NCBI GenBank assembly: GCA_030248225.1
Contig: JASANE010007305.1
Span: forward strand, 1-64,000
Source: Trileptium ribeirensis
Taxonomy: Eukaryota; Nematoda; Enoplea; Enoplida; Thoracostomopsidae
Direction: 5' to 3'
Length of the DNA stretch: 64,000 nucleotides
The notes under the pieces are model-generated. The model ran no database searches. It was not told the DNA's origin and saw only the letters and a list, made by a program, of their open reading frames with translations. Below, piece by piece: positions 12,190-25,400 of this stretch (position 1 is its first letter; each line of letters starts with the position of its first letter). The translations under genes and the position numbers were made by a program.

Positions 12190-12530
12190 TGTTTAAAGTA
12201 ACAAGACACATGTCGTAAAACAAGCGGGAGCTAACTGGATAAAAGCGAAGGGTTCTTGATACTGCTGAACATCGAGCGGCAATTGAGCTGGACGAAGTGA
12301 AACCCACTCCCGTTGCGTCAGTTCGCAACTGAAGAAGTCAGATGGGGAATCAAACCGATGAAGGGCAAAGCCCGTGTACCGTCCTGATTTGTGGTCGAAA
12401 CAATGATTGTGGTCAACATGGAATCTCCCACTAATGTGATGATGTTCTAAAGCATAGAGTGGGACTACAACATTGCTGTATACACCTACAAGTGCAAAGT
12501 CCAACCACTGAGCTACAACTATTAGGAGGC
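12190..12530 (-). repeat. Possible tRNA-derived SINE fragment
   Basis: On the minus strand GTTGTAGCTCAGTGGTTGG (about 12503-12521) matches a tRNA A box, and GGTTTGATTCCCC (about 12338-12350) resembles a B box. They are some 150 bp apart, far more than in a tRNA gene, so this is either an interrupted SINE head or chance. A 103-codon minus-strand frame covers it but shows no domain. Confidence 0.25.
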
Positions 12531-12689
12531 ATTCACTTGTTGGAGCACGGTATCAAGGTCTGTGAGGCACTCCTACAGGGTAGACTTAGGAAAGTGGTAC
12601 CTATTGATTAGACATCTCACTCAGTGAGGTTCTATGCTGGGCATTAGTATAATCGATGCTATTTTTATGCTCAGATAGCAGCAAGCCAT

Positions 12690-13260
12690 GCGAAAAGAAC
12701 TGTGGGTTGCATTCGTTAACCCAGAGAAAATGTTTGATTAAGTACCGCAAAAGGCAAGCAACAACTGCTCTCCCGTACAGTCTGGCAAGCTTCCCCATGG
12801 AAGTTGTGGTAAGAAAGTGGGCTTCAACGCCGCCATGTCCAGCAAATGCTCAGGATATATTCACGAAAAGGGTTCTGGAGTGCAACGCCGCCGAACACAA
12901 ATAAACGATTCATTTATCGGCCGTGTCGTATCCCGGATTGGGAACCAAAAACCAGGGATAAGAACGTGGTTAAATTATGGACATACCTTGGAGACGTGGC
13001 AGACATTATCATAAACGTTAAACGGGCAAACAGGATATGACAATCTGCGTAGGCGACATCGAAAGAACTGGCAAACCTCTGGGTTAACCAACACAATCTT
13101 CTAACGCTCCGACGGAAGATTTATAAGGCTTGCATTAGGCCTGTCTTAACATACGGGTTCGAAAACTGGGCTCTGACAAAGGAAGCTTTCAGCGTTAAAG
13201 ACCAAGGTACAAATGTCAGCTACAGTAAAATGTCAGCGTACTACATTATAAATTGAACAG
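12690..13260 (+). pseudogene. RTE-like reverse transcriptase relic
   Basis: Near 12690 the plus strand reads RKELWVAFVNPEKMFD then a stop then VPQKAS, matching the RT motif FVDLEKAFDRVP with the catalytic Asp replaced by Asn. Near 13100-13190 it reads LRRKIYKACIRPVLTYGFEN WALTKEA, the familiar RTE/CR1-type thumb segment. The palm motifs between are scrambled by frameshifts. It lies antisense to the TRIM gene and about 80 bp from exon 10. Confidence 0.7.
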
Positions 13261-13339
13261 TTTACTGCTGCTGTCTTTGATAACAACCGAAGATCACACC
13301 TCTTACTATAATTTGTATTTCACATAAACCCACACATAC

Positions 13340-13473
13340 CGGCGGAGGCTACCGCGGCGGCAGCAGAACTTGGGCGACTATCCAAATGCGCTCGCTGTTG
13401 CCCAACAACATTCGTCACCTGTGTCAGCTCATTTCCTTGCTTGATATGACCGAACGAATTTGCAATAGCGGAG
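13340..13473 (-). CDS. Probable TRIM exon 10 (Ser/Ala/Gln-rich linker)
   Basis: Acceptor CTATGTTATAG, donor GCCG/GTATGT, phase 2 in (matching exon 9) and phase 1 out. Encodes SAIANSFGHIKQGNELTQ then VTNVVGQQRAHLDSRPSSAA and AAVASAG. The low-complexity composition fits the linker after the coil in TIF1-like proteins, but there is no domain to prove it. No exon 11 was recognised further left in the window. Confidence 0.5.
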
Positions 13474-16400
13474 CTATAACATAGGCACGAAAATTACATC
13501 AAAATAATTAGTAGCCAAAAGATTCCAATGTCCGAACTTCGGTAAGAGCCGAACACAAACAACTGCTCACAGAATAAATTCACATTACTGCTCACAAATC
13601 TGGTACTCAACGCAGGCGTTTGTCCCCGCACCATTTCGCTCTTATCCTCACACCGAATTTGAACAAAACCAAAATCCTCTCAAAATCAGAATATTATATT
13701 TTAGCTCGTGCTCTCGGTGTTTCGCTAATTCTGGAGTTAGGACTGGGCATATGTTTATCCAAGTTTTCGGTATAGGGGGGAGGTAGGGGGCTTACCCCAC
13801 TCGCCGCGATTCTTACCCCTATTGGCGACCTCCCCCCTATTTCGCTGACCCCTATTTTTTCCATTTTGACCCCTATTGTAAAAATAATTTTAACACTTTA
13901 AAATATTTATAAACTATAAAAATTCAATATTTTACTAACCGTTAATTTGTGTTGTTAGGGGGCGTCAGACATCCATGACACATATTGGTTTTGTTGGTGC
14001 GTACGTTTGGCGGTGGTTCATTGTGGTGTGATCGCCGAGTGAGTGTTAAACGTGGAAGTTATCGCCCCTATGCTGCCGCCTTCGCCCGCCGTTAGACTTT
14101 CGCCGCCGTGTTTACCCCCCCATCGATGATATGATATTGGGAGTCGGGAAGTGCCTATTGGCACAACCCGCTCGGCCCAGGCTGAGCGTCAGCCTGGTGC
14201 CCGGCGCCGCCACTATCGTCATCATCATCGACATTAGCACCGCCGCATTCCGCTTCGTCGTAAGCTACTGATTCACCGACGTCTGCATCGTCGAACCCTT
14301 CGAAGTCATCCGACCCGTAATTGAAGAAAACATCGTCGTCGGGTGTCAGCTGCACAAAGTCATCATCCACGCGCTCATGATTGATGATGCCGGCTGGCAC
14401 AATGTCCCCCCCTATTTACATCTTCCCCCTATATAGGGGGGGCTCTGACCCCTATGGTTTTCTATAGTCTCCCCTATTGAAAATGCTCCACCGAAAGCAC
14501 GGTTTATCAACCGCCAACATCAAGAGGTCCATTGGGCTGCCTAATAAACGTTCCAATGAAAATACGTTTCAACGATGATAATTTAGTAGCGAGATACCGT
14601 CTTTAGTCGCTTTATTTTTGAATGATCGTGTTTGCTAGAACGTCTGTTTAAGAGTTGCAGATTACATTGCACATTGCATCGTCATAAACTCGTACAGCTA
14701 CACCAATCGGCGCAATTGATTGTCGCCTTACGACCGAACAAAAACAAATTATAAAATTTCAAAACAGTTTTATTTTTCCACAACCAAGTTGTGCGCGAGC
14801 AGCCAGCGAACAACTATTGCGTAGCGATCAATGGTGACGATTACTGTACCTACTACGACCAAGCTAAATTAGGAGATTAAAAAAGATTATATTAGGTGCA
14901 TTAATATCTACAAAAATTGCCATAATTAACTGATGAGATTAACACGGATCGAGCATGCTAATAAACTGAACAAAATCAATCGATCAGCTAACTGTATATA
15001 ACAGAACATATTAAACAAGTCCATTGGACTTAAAAACTAGTTAAAATATTATGCATTTTGAATAAAATCTGCTGTCTACCGTTAAATTATATCAGATGAA
15101 CGGCGAAAAATCACATCTCATTTCAATCAAACATTATAGTGCTTGATAATATATATATTTATATATTTTATAGTGATCACATTTTGCATGTGCCTGACTT
15201 TGGAGGCAGACGTTACGTTGCGCTGGACTTTGTGTGCTGAGGCCAACAAAATTCTAAGCATTTATCTGTGTTTTAAAGTAACGATGAGGCCCGGACTAAA
15301 AGGCCCGACTAAAAGTTCAAATCACTACATAAAAATATAGACATACATAGCATAATATAACAATAAGCAGAGTAAAACAGTATTTTGACCGGAGCAGAAA
15401 GGACAAGTTTAGCAAAAAACTATAATAAGCTCACCGCGCAGAGGATAAATCGGTTACAAAATTCAAATCCACAAATGATTCCAGGTTGAACTCTGGATTA
15501 TAATTAAGAATCGCTTGGAGCCGCGTCTCTAGAAGTTTCTTGAACACCAACACCTTAAATCAAAAAAAGGCTTTTTGTATTGTCAATTACGCCACTATAA
15601 CAATAATCCACACGTCTGATAGAGATGATTAATGCCGCTTCAGTAGTGTCGTTAGGATAGACGTTGAACTGCACGTGGTAAGCGTAATTCTTAAGTTGTG
15701 TTTGCATAATATGGTTTTATACTGCTGAATGACTACCTGTTACTGTAAACCAGTACAATAATGGTACATTCAATTTTTTCTGCGAATAATACCATCTTAG
15801 ACTGGAACTAAGACAATAAATATTTATATGGCTTTTCGTTTGCACGATTGAGCTAAAATATTTCACTAATGTATTATCATAAAAACCTTAGGAGTTGCGC
15901 ATTTAGATACTTGTAAGGGCAAATGGACTGAACAAAATTTAGTTAAATCATTTTAACTATGCTGTATAGCTACGAGATAATAGAAAAATTTACAAAGTGC
16001 CCAAAGTAAGTGTAGAAAGCCATAGTCGCATGGAACGAGCCTGAAAGTTCATATATAGCATTCATAAATGCTCATACGGGGTAGTGGGCTGCATTCCCCC
16101 TGAGGCTCCGACAACCCTATCCGGCTATCCACCCTTGGACTTCTGACCTAGGCCCATGTATGATGTAATTGCATTTTCATAAGGATTTCTCATGGTAACC
16201 TTGAAATTGACTTTTGAATACGAAATTCGGCTACACAACATGTCAATGCAACAAAATGTACATGTAAATGTAGACTAGTTATTTGTTATATCTTTACAAG
16301 TGCGCATTATGCTGAAAACGACAAGCCCTGATCTCTGCTGCAATCGTAACTAGTGAAGCTCGCTTGCGAGTCAGAATTCGAGTGGTGAGAACAATCCCCC

Positions 16401-19400
16401 GAAGCAGAAGTGTGAAAAATATTTGCCACACAATATTTTTGACACTCGTAATGAGCTTGCCGGCCCAGAAAACCCCATATGCGACACTAAAACCAACAAT
16501 AAACACACATTAAGGTGCTCTTCCCACGACTTCTCACAAAAAATTGCGAAAACGTCATTTTTTATGCCAAGTATGAACTAGATGTGTAAAAAATATTTGC
16601 CCAACAATATTTTTAACACTTGCAATGAGTTTATCTGCCCAGAAAACCCCATATAAGACACTAAAAGCAACAAAAACACATTTAGGTGCATTTCCCACGC
16701 TTTTCACCAAATATGAAATTTGGCCCCAACTATAAGCTTAAAGAGTCCAGATTGGGAAGTAGTTGAAAAAATGTTATATATCATTAGAAAGCCCTGGTAA
16801 AGCTACATGGAATAGGCCTATTAGTTTGCGGTTACCTCGTGTACTTATTGAGAAAAGTCGCAAAAACTGAAGGGGGTACCCGAAAAATGGGCCAAAATGA
16901 CGTCATTTTGCCCCATAACTTTTCTCACGGCAAAAAATTCAAAAATCAGGCTCCGTCACTACACCTAAATCGACCACTGCGGTTCGAATGAGCTATCGCT
17001 TCGCATCAAAATTCACCCAACCGTTATCGAGATCCAGGTGCAACAAACACACACAGACAGGACCTCCTCAACCTCCTCCAGTGCCAAAATTGAAAATTCT
17101 CGTTCCACTCGAATTCAACTATTCGCTAGTTAAAATGTGTTTCACGGTTTTGTTTTTGGAAACATTATGGGTCCTGAGCATATGGCCTTCGGAAAGGCAA
17201 CGTTTACCTGATGATTTTACAAGGCGTAGCAACAGATTACCAAAAAAAACTTGAAATATTGCGAGTCATTGGCCTCACTAACGCTTGTTGCGCAACAATA
17301 GCAATAAAAACACTGAACATTTTGTTCCGAAGTCACCTTGTAAGCGAAAATACAATGAGAAAACCCCATAATACTAAATACCAGATATATAAAGTTCACT
17401 GGTCATCCAACGTAACCAGTACTGTAATGCTGTCGCCTATTTCAGAACTATTTTGCTGAGCCGCACTACATTGCACCGGCGCATACCTGATTCCATCATG
17501 TGACAAATTACGTAATGTAAACGGTACAGAACTAAAATTTGCACAATATATGTTCATACCCATGAATATTCTACTCATTATACCTTTGAAGTTAACAGCT
17601 GTCCAAAATTTGCAACAGAAAACATTATGATCGGAGAACGCTTATGATTGATAAGTTGGCAACGGATTAAGCAAATGATGTTTCTATATGCGTCCGTTGG
17701 CTGCGACTGCGTAACATCGCACTGAGCACTACTTACCTCTGGTGGCGTTGCATGTTCCAGCAGCCGAGCAGTGAACTGAATAGTTTGACTGAGTTTATCC
17801 ATCATGTTCTGTATCTTCTTATCCATCAGATTCAAAGATATCTAAATAAAAATTAGTCACATTTTGAACTTTTCATCACTACACGTCATTTGTCCACAGA
17901 GAACAATGCGCTAGACGATGCCCAAAGCAAAGCAGATGACAAATTTACAGAAATTACATAATTATAATAAATAATGTTGAAAGAGCGAAAGATTTACATA
18001 TTTATAATTACCATTTTTCCACAATATATCCATCAAAATGGTACAATTCCAAATAGCATCCCCATAATCCATACATTTGCTGTATTCACAGGCCCTCAAG
18101 CGTTTTAAGTATAAACTAAAAAAACAATTGCATTCTGCGTGTTAACACTCAATTCTCACTTTTCATGTGGCGAAATTTGGTACTGTCAGTTTGTAGATTT
18201 TTGTGAGATCCATAACCTAAAATAGCAACATCTGATCGTCGTGCGCGATAGTTTGTGCACCTTAGTTGGGACCGAAAACAGATTCCAACTCCTTCGCACT
18301 GTAAAAGTGGGGTCAAGGGGTCATGTCAAAACGGCGGCGAGAAAGCAAAATTTCGGCATATATCGACAAAGGATACAGATATTTCAGTGTTTTTGTAGAA
18401 CAATTAAGGCTCAATCTATAAAGCCTTTACCTTGAAGCCAGGATTAGGGCCCTAAAGAGTGATATTTATAAGAGCCCATGAAGCTCGAATTATACGAAAA
18501 CAACCACAGCTCCATAACTAATGAAAATATGTGGATCATATTGCGTAGAGTGAGAAAAGGTTATGTAAATGCGTATGAGATGTTATTGTTGTCTATACCC
18601 ATTTTATGGGATTAAGTAACAATGGGTCAAGAATATAGGATGAGGTCCGAAATATGCGATAATGATCATTATCTCCATAACAAATAAAAACATGTAGATT
18701 TGTTTAGTCTCAAATTGTAGAGAGAATCTCTATATAGCTGCATATGGTTCGCTATTGAGATAGTTGCATGTGTTGCAGAATAAATCCAGAACTAAAACAT
18801 TGGCTTTGACAAGTCCATAGTATATTTTGGAGAACAAAAATTTAGAATACGTATTGCTGGCGTTGTAATAACAATTGTTGGAAATGACTAAATGACATAA
18901 TGTGATTTCCTCGACGTACCTCGAAGTATGTGCAAAAGGAATCGTAAAGGGAAAATATACTGACCGTTTTGAGAAAAACATGGCTAATTTCGAGAACCCA
19001 TGGATTAAAAATAAAATCAGAGTTTAATGGCTTTTAGTGAGGGGTTAAGGTTCTGTATCAATCTTAAGAAACACGATTAATTATAATGCTATACCCCTTT
19101 CCTCGTAGAAAAGTTAAAAAATGGCTTTGACTGCACCTGGAGCGGAACAGCTTCGTCCGAATTTTGGGAGGGACAACAACTGGGGACGCCGCAATTCGGG
19201 TTGCGAAACAAAAAATTGTCAAAACCCGGTTTTTATTTAACATTAAATTATTGTTTTCAATCTGCGGTAAAACAATGCCTGTTAATAGATATGTTGTTAA
19301 AGTTCAACTTAAACAAATGTGTTCCTATGAAATGAAATTTTGAAAAAAAATATAAAAAAACTTGGTCCGGGACCAAGTCGCACCGTTATAAACTGGAGAA

Positions 19401-22400
19401 ATGTTAAAAATGTGAGGGACTCCATTAAACCGGCCCATCCAATTTAAGATTGGTCTGTTAGGACATAATTAGACATCTACCGTTTCATACTGAACTAAAT
19501 AAGCCCGGGCATCAGTAGTTCATTTAGTCCTAGTAATTGAAGGAACTATAAATCAAATCAGTGGTAAACGAAAATAACCCATGAGCAAATGATTATAAAG
19601 AAATCGAACTCAACACACTGAGTTACAATGTGATTCAACAAAATACAACGATACAGATGTAGAGTTAGAAGTATATATCTAGTGGGAACCGTTCCATCAA
19701 GTAGGCTAAGTACTTGTCGCGTTCCAAATTGTGAAAAGAAAGGCTTGGCAATACACAACAGAACAAAAATAAGTTACCTGCTTCGTATTATAAATCGCAT
19801 CAAGCTGATGGTGAGCTTGAATACGCATTTCCTCGACCGCTGCTTGCAATGACATCGTGTTATTATTTATCACTTTTTGAGTGTCCTGGAAACAAATTTA
19901 AAATACAATGGTTGAACAGCGGCCCAACGCAAATATACTTATACATGAAACAGTAAGCAACATGAGCATTACTTATGCAAGCGGTACACATACTGTCTAC
20001 TGTTTCATGAGCGTCACACCAAACTCGCGCAGAAATGCGCTATGACACCAAAATTTTGTGTTCGCAAATGATAGTTATTATTGTTTAGTAAAGTTAATCA
20101 ATTTTGCTTGCCATACCTTTAAACGATTTTGTAAGTTATTATAAATTCGATAGCTAAACCATATTGATAGTAGGTAGTTCAGAGATCTAAGTTATGGAAT
20201 TGACCTTTGTAAGTATGTCGTCGGTTCATCCGTTAACTTCTGCTTGAAACTAGGAAAACAGCCATGCTGGATCGTTATGAGATGGTAATCCTGGCCACAG
20301 TCAAGGCAACATTCGGAACCGAGTAAGATTCTCTCCGACTAGGCCACAGTGGCGAAGTCTGCAGGAAAACGAAGCTGCTCTCTCGCAAACCCACCAAAAC
20401 CGCCAACCGGAACCGTCCATTTAAACCGGATCCGGAACTTGATCTTCGAAATTTATAGTAAAACAGATGAAGGAAGAAATCAAGGTATAGTGCATTTAAA
20501 ATGCATTAAAAATAACTTTTAAATTAAACTTAATGTATTGCGCTGGCATTATTGCCTTTCTGAAACTTTAAAGAGACTGAGGAAGCTAATAATGTTTAAT
20601 TATCGATCAAATATGTCGATTTTTGGACACCCAGAGCAAAAAATGCTTCCACTATACACCATTGTGTATACTGCGCCAAATCGAATATGCTTACAAAGCT
20701 CGGAGCGTAGAATACACACTTTCGCTCTGTCTCCAGTCGCCTTCCTTTACTTCACATACGTTTGTTACATGTTCTTCTGTAGGAAACTTGAAATTATTGG
20801 TTTATATGATTCTAAGAGAAAATAATAGATAGAAGGTAATTTTCTCATCAGTGGTCAGGGACACTGTTAAGGCTAGTGCCCGTAAGTTTTGGACAAACAG
20901 TGCCCGTAAGTTAGATGATAATGATTATAACTTTGTAATCACAATGCTATAAATGAGACACACTGTGATGCTGCTCGCACAGTTTCAATAAATACAGTTC
21001 TTTTCCAAGAAAGCAGTTTCTAGCTGCGTTGCAGATAACGTTAGTTTACTTCAATTTAGACTGATTTACCAAGTTTACAAGCGCATTGGCGGGTTCTTGA
21101 AGCAATTCATGTTAGCCAAGCATACCCTAAGTACTTCTGCGTAAGCCATACTATGTTACCGAGTTGGACCGGTTTAATTGAAACGTACCCCACAGACTTC
21201 TGGATGTGTAAAATAGCTGCTACAAGCATCGACGTGGCTTTGATTTGTTAACAAACTCCTGCAGGTTATTATGAAAAATTTCAAATGAAATTATGTGCCC
21301 TACTTACGTTTCAAACGTCAAATTACTTAGTTAATCTTTTCTTTTGCTTGATTGTATTGGAGCTTGATCATTGTCATATGTTTGGATCACAGATGAAGCA
21401 AAAAACGTTGAAAATTTCAAACAAACATTTTAAACCGGAATTCCGGTTCCGGTATGGTTTTTACCCTTCGCCGGAACCACAACCAGAACACGATTTTCGC
21501 CGGAACCGGAATTCCGGTTACTCCCTGCCATATTGGTAGTAGGTAGTTCAAAGATTTAATGTTTTATGGAATATTATGACCTGTGTAACTGACGAGATGT
21601 CGTTGTGTATCCAGTTTCACGTTATAAGATCTGTGCTCGAAAACTAACTGTAACAGATCCATGCTGGATCGTTATGAGATAGGTTAATCCTGGCCACCGT
21701 CTAATGGCCAACATTTACGTATTCGAGTACGTATATTTTCTCCGAAATCGAGCCCCAGTGGAAAGTCTGCAGGAAAACGAAGTCGTTTGCTCACCCTCGT
21801 GTGTATATATGTAAGCGCTAACTATTTAGGTAATGGAAACAAACCAGAAATCACTATACATACAGGTAATTGGAATAAATCAGAAATCACCATATGTGTA
21901 TATATATGTAATTAGAATAATTAATTATATTAATATATATGTAATTAGAATAATATAATATTTTGCCATAAAGGCACCCATTGATATGATCATTCCGTAT
22001 AGCCGTAATATGAATCTATTAACCGTTATTGAGCGGAGCGACGTCGCCGAGCGAAGCGAGGCGACCGAGCGAAGTGTTTTTATTTTCTGTCTGGAAGCAA
22101 AAAAGTCGATGTCCGTTCGTTAGTCTTTCATGGATCTCAAGAACCACTGAACCTATTTCAAAAAACATTTTTTGTTTGAAAGCTATCATGTGAGGACGTG
22201 CACATGATATTTCAGAAGTTTGAGAACTTGCCAATTTTATCATTAATTAAGCTAATTAACACCCTAATTAAGCTCAAACAGCTTAATTATTGGTCGTAGA
22301 GTCGTTTTAACTGCATATACCCTGGGGTTTTCAGGTATGGCGAGTAGCAACTCTTACATTTTGCTTCGATTGCCACTCATCACCATGCTGTATAAGCCAC

Positions 22401-25400
22401 GTGACTTCCTTTGTCTTGCTTTTCGTTCGAACGGAATAAAACTATTCTTTCATTTAATCATTGTTGTCTAAGTAATAATATATTCCCAAGACATCGAGTA
22501 CGTTCATATTACTAACGCCGTCGGTCCGCTCAAAAAATGTAGTTCCACTACGATTGGTGTACCTATTAGTACCATTATCCTCGAATATACATGTTTGAGT
22601 TGTAATTTCAATATGTTGATCATGTATATCTGAGATGTATATCTTAGTGTAGAAAGAGTCCTTTTGGAATTCTTTAGTAGTTTCGATAAGTATGCGAAGC
22701 AACCGAGACAACACTATTCCAGTCCCTCTCGTATTAGAACGTGGAAGGCACCGAATTAACATTCCAGAGTTTAAGTTTTAGGGATTCTTTTCTGCACCAC
22801 TTGTGGTATAGCCGTACTTTTTGGTAAAAATGGAGAGTGCTTTCCCGCTGAACCAAGCGCGACCGATGGTCCTAAGTGCATCCCGTTTTAGACTTAAAAC
22901 CGACGATTTAGTACTTTTCCCTGGATCCAACTCGATCCAGCGTCTTCTTGAAATATACAAATTCGGCCATCAAATTAAAATATCAAAATGCCTAGTGTTG
23001 TTAAAAAATAGTTAATGTACACAACACATAGTAAATTTTAGCAGTGAAACTTTGTGTTAGGAATACTTGAAAAGTTAGAAAATTCGGTTCCAATCTCTGC
23101 CTACCGGGATCCCTATGTATCGTAGAAGGAATCTCACCCCACTGATTACGAATCTATTATAAGTGTCCGTTTTTGTATTGATTTAGGTTGCAAATGAGCA
23201 CAAAATTGAGGCTAAATCTCGCATCCTTATGAAGGACAATTTCGTAGGAACACGGAATCATGATTAATCTGTTGTACCCTGTACCGAAGGAGTGAGTACT
23301 GTACCTGCGGTTTTGTCATTTGTACGTACGTATGTGTCTGTGTGGGAAAGAAAGGAAAAGAAAAGTAAAAATAATACCGTTGTCGCACTCGAATTTAGGA
23401 GTCGTACCCACACCAAGTTGTGCCGATGCTATTGTATTGTACCCATGATTATTGTTCAATTGTAACTATAACTTGCCGTATTTTAACCGATTTGCTGTTC
23501 TGTTTACCACATTCGTGTATCTATCGCGTACCATAGCCGTGTTGATTAGGATGAGCAAAATCAAGAAAAGCCCTAGATCCCTGTTGTGTACGCTTTGACC
23601 GATGTTTTCCGAAAGTTGCCCATTGTTCCTTTTTGCCGCCTTTAGGTTTACCCGAACCTGTTGTCTAACTGACCGGAGTACCCTCGTAGTGGTAGTTGCT
23701 CGAATGGCGGATCGATAACTAACGGACCCCATGGCAGTATGCTTCATATTGTACTTCCGTTGTTTTCGAGTAAAGTAGGCGCATCTGTCGATTAGAAAGG
23801 GTTTAGTAGTCTACGCCGTGATTCGAACTAACCAGCCGTGAATGTCTTATGAAAAACGCGATGACTCAGACATGCCCATAAAAATGTTCCCATCCGATAG
23901 CGTACCATCCCCGTGGCATGGTATTTGTTGTATTTTTTCCCGTACAATATACTTATGTCTATAGTTGTGTGTGATTTTGGCTTATCCATAAATATTCAAT
24001 CAAAACCCCAACCGTGTCCCTGTGTTTTAATGACCAATGGTAGCGATATAAGTACTGAAGCGGTTTGAAATCCGTCACCCCTGTCGACGACTCACGTCTA
24101 GGTTTGACACACGCGCGTATAGAAGAAGCAAACCTCAGCGTGACTCGCTGATTCCTGTTTGTAGTTAATTGCTATATTAGCGAAGTGAGTACGACTCGTG
24201 CTATCTAATAGAAAAGGGAAACTTTTACCCGAAAAAAACTTACGCTGAACGTCCAAAATAGGAAATCACGAGAGATCTGACGTTAAACGTCTAGGGATTT
24301 GTCGGACCCTAGTGGGGCCCACTGGCTAAATAAATGAATTAATCGTTCAGGAAGTAGCAAAATTGATCAATCCAAATCTTTAATACACTTCCAGCTGGAA
24401 CGATGATAGGGAATAGTGGTATGGTCTCTTTTGCCTGAGAGCAGGTGACGGAGTCAACCTCCTTAGGGACCTCAAAGGTAGTACCGCTTAGACTTCGTGT
24501 GCAACCCGTCCGGCAGGATCAGAACACATCCTGTGAAGCACTCCTGAGGGCTAAGCTTGCTAAGCTCCGTAGTCTCATGGGATCGACCCGAATCCGAAAT
24601 TTGAACCCATTATGTCCGCCCTCGAGGTTGCGATAGCCGGGGCCGTATGGGCATTACGTTGTGGAAGTGCGTAATGCAGCAGCGTCAAGTCGATCTAATA
24701 TACTAACATCGTGACGTTCATGTAGTGGTATGAAATAAACCGGCTATGGTTGTTTAGCACCATCAACAAATCGGTATGAGGCAGAAACTTGCAAAAATTT
24801 TCCACATATGTATACGATGAAGCCCGAGCAACATGATAGTTTATACTGATCTTACAGAACCCTTCAAGGAACCACAGACGTTCATCAAGGATACGTTTTG
24901 GCTTCTATCCTATCCGTCCATTTTCTAGAATTGATAATTTTTAACGTGCATATTTTAGATCGGATAATTTTTAAAACGTATTCCGAATTACGAGACGTAG
25001 AAATTATTGTCCTATTTGGGACACGTAGATGACATTGTTTTGCTGGCTGACTGTGAGGACGAAACGCTAACGAAACAGTTTTCTGACCGCGGCAGAAAAC
25101 AATACCTCTATGACGGAAGTGGAAATTTACGCAGGAAAAACAGAAGCAACGCATATAGCAATAACTGCATCGAACCTGTCATCGACGTAACCGCAATCGA
25201 AATGGTGCAAAATTTTAAATTACCGAGTTCATTCATGTCAAACACTGTCGCTGATACAGCCAGAGGGAACTTCGCTGAAATGGATTCGCTCAGCCAGCTT
25301 TCGCTAGTATTCGATAATTTATGGTCTAACAATCGAAAACTTATAATTGATCGCAGGCAGTGGAAATGTATCATCAAATACGCATTATACGGCAATGGCT

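Noticed and set aside
12193..12504. 103-codon minus-strand ORF as a TRIM exon or zinc-finger gene
   Set aside because: The few His/Cys residues do not fit a PHD, bromodomain or NHL pattern, and it overlaps a tRNA-like fragment.
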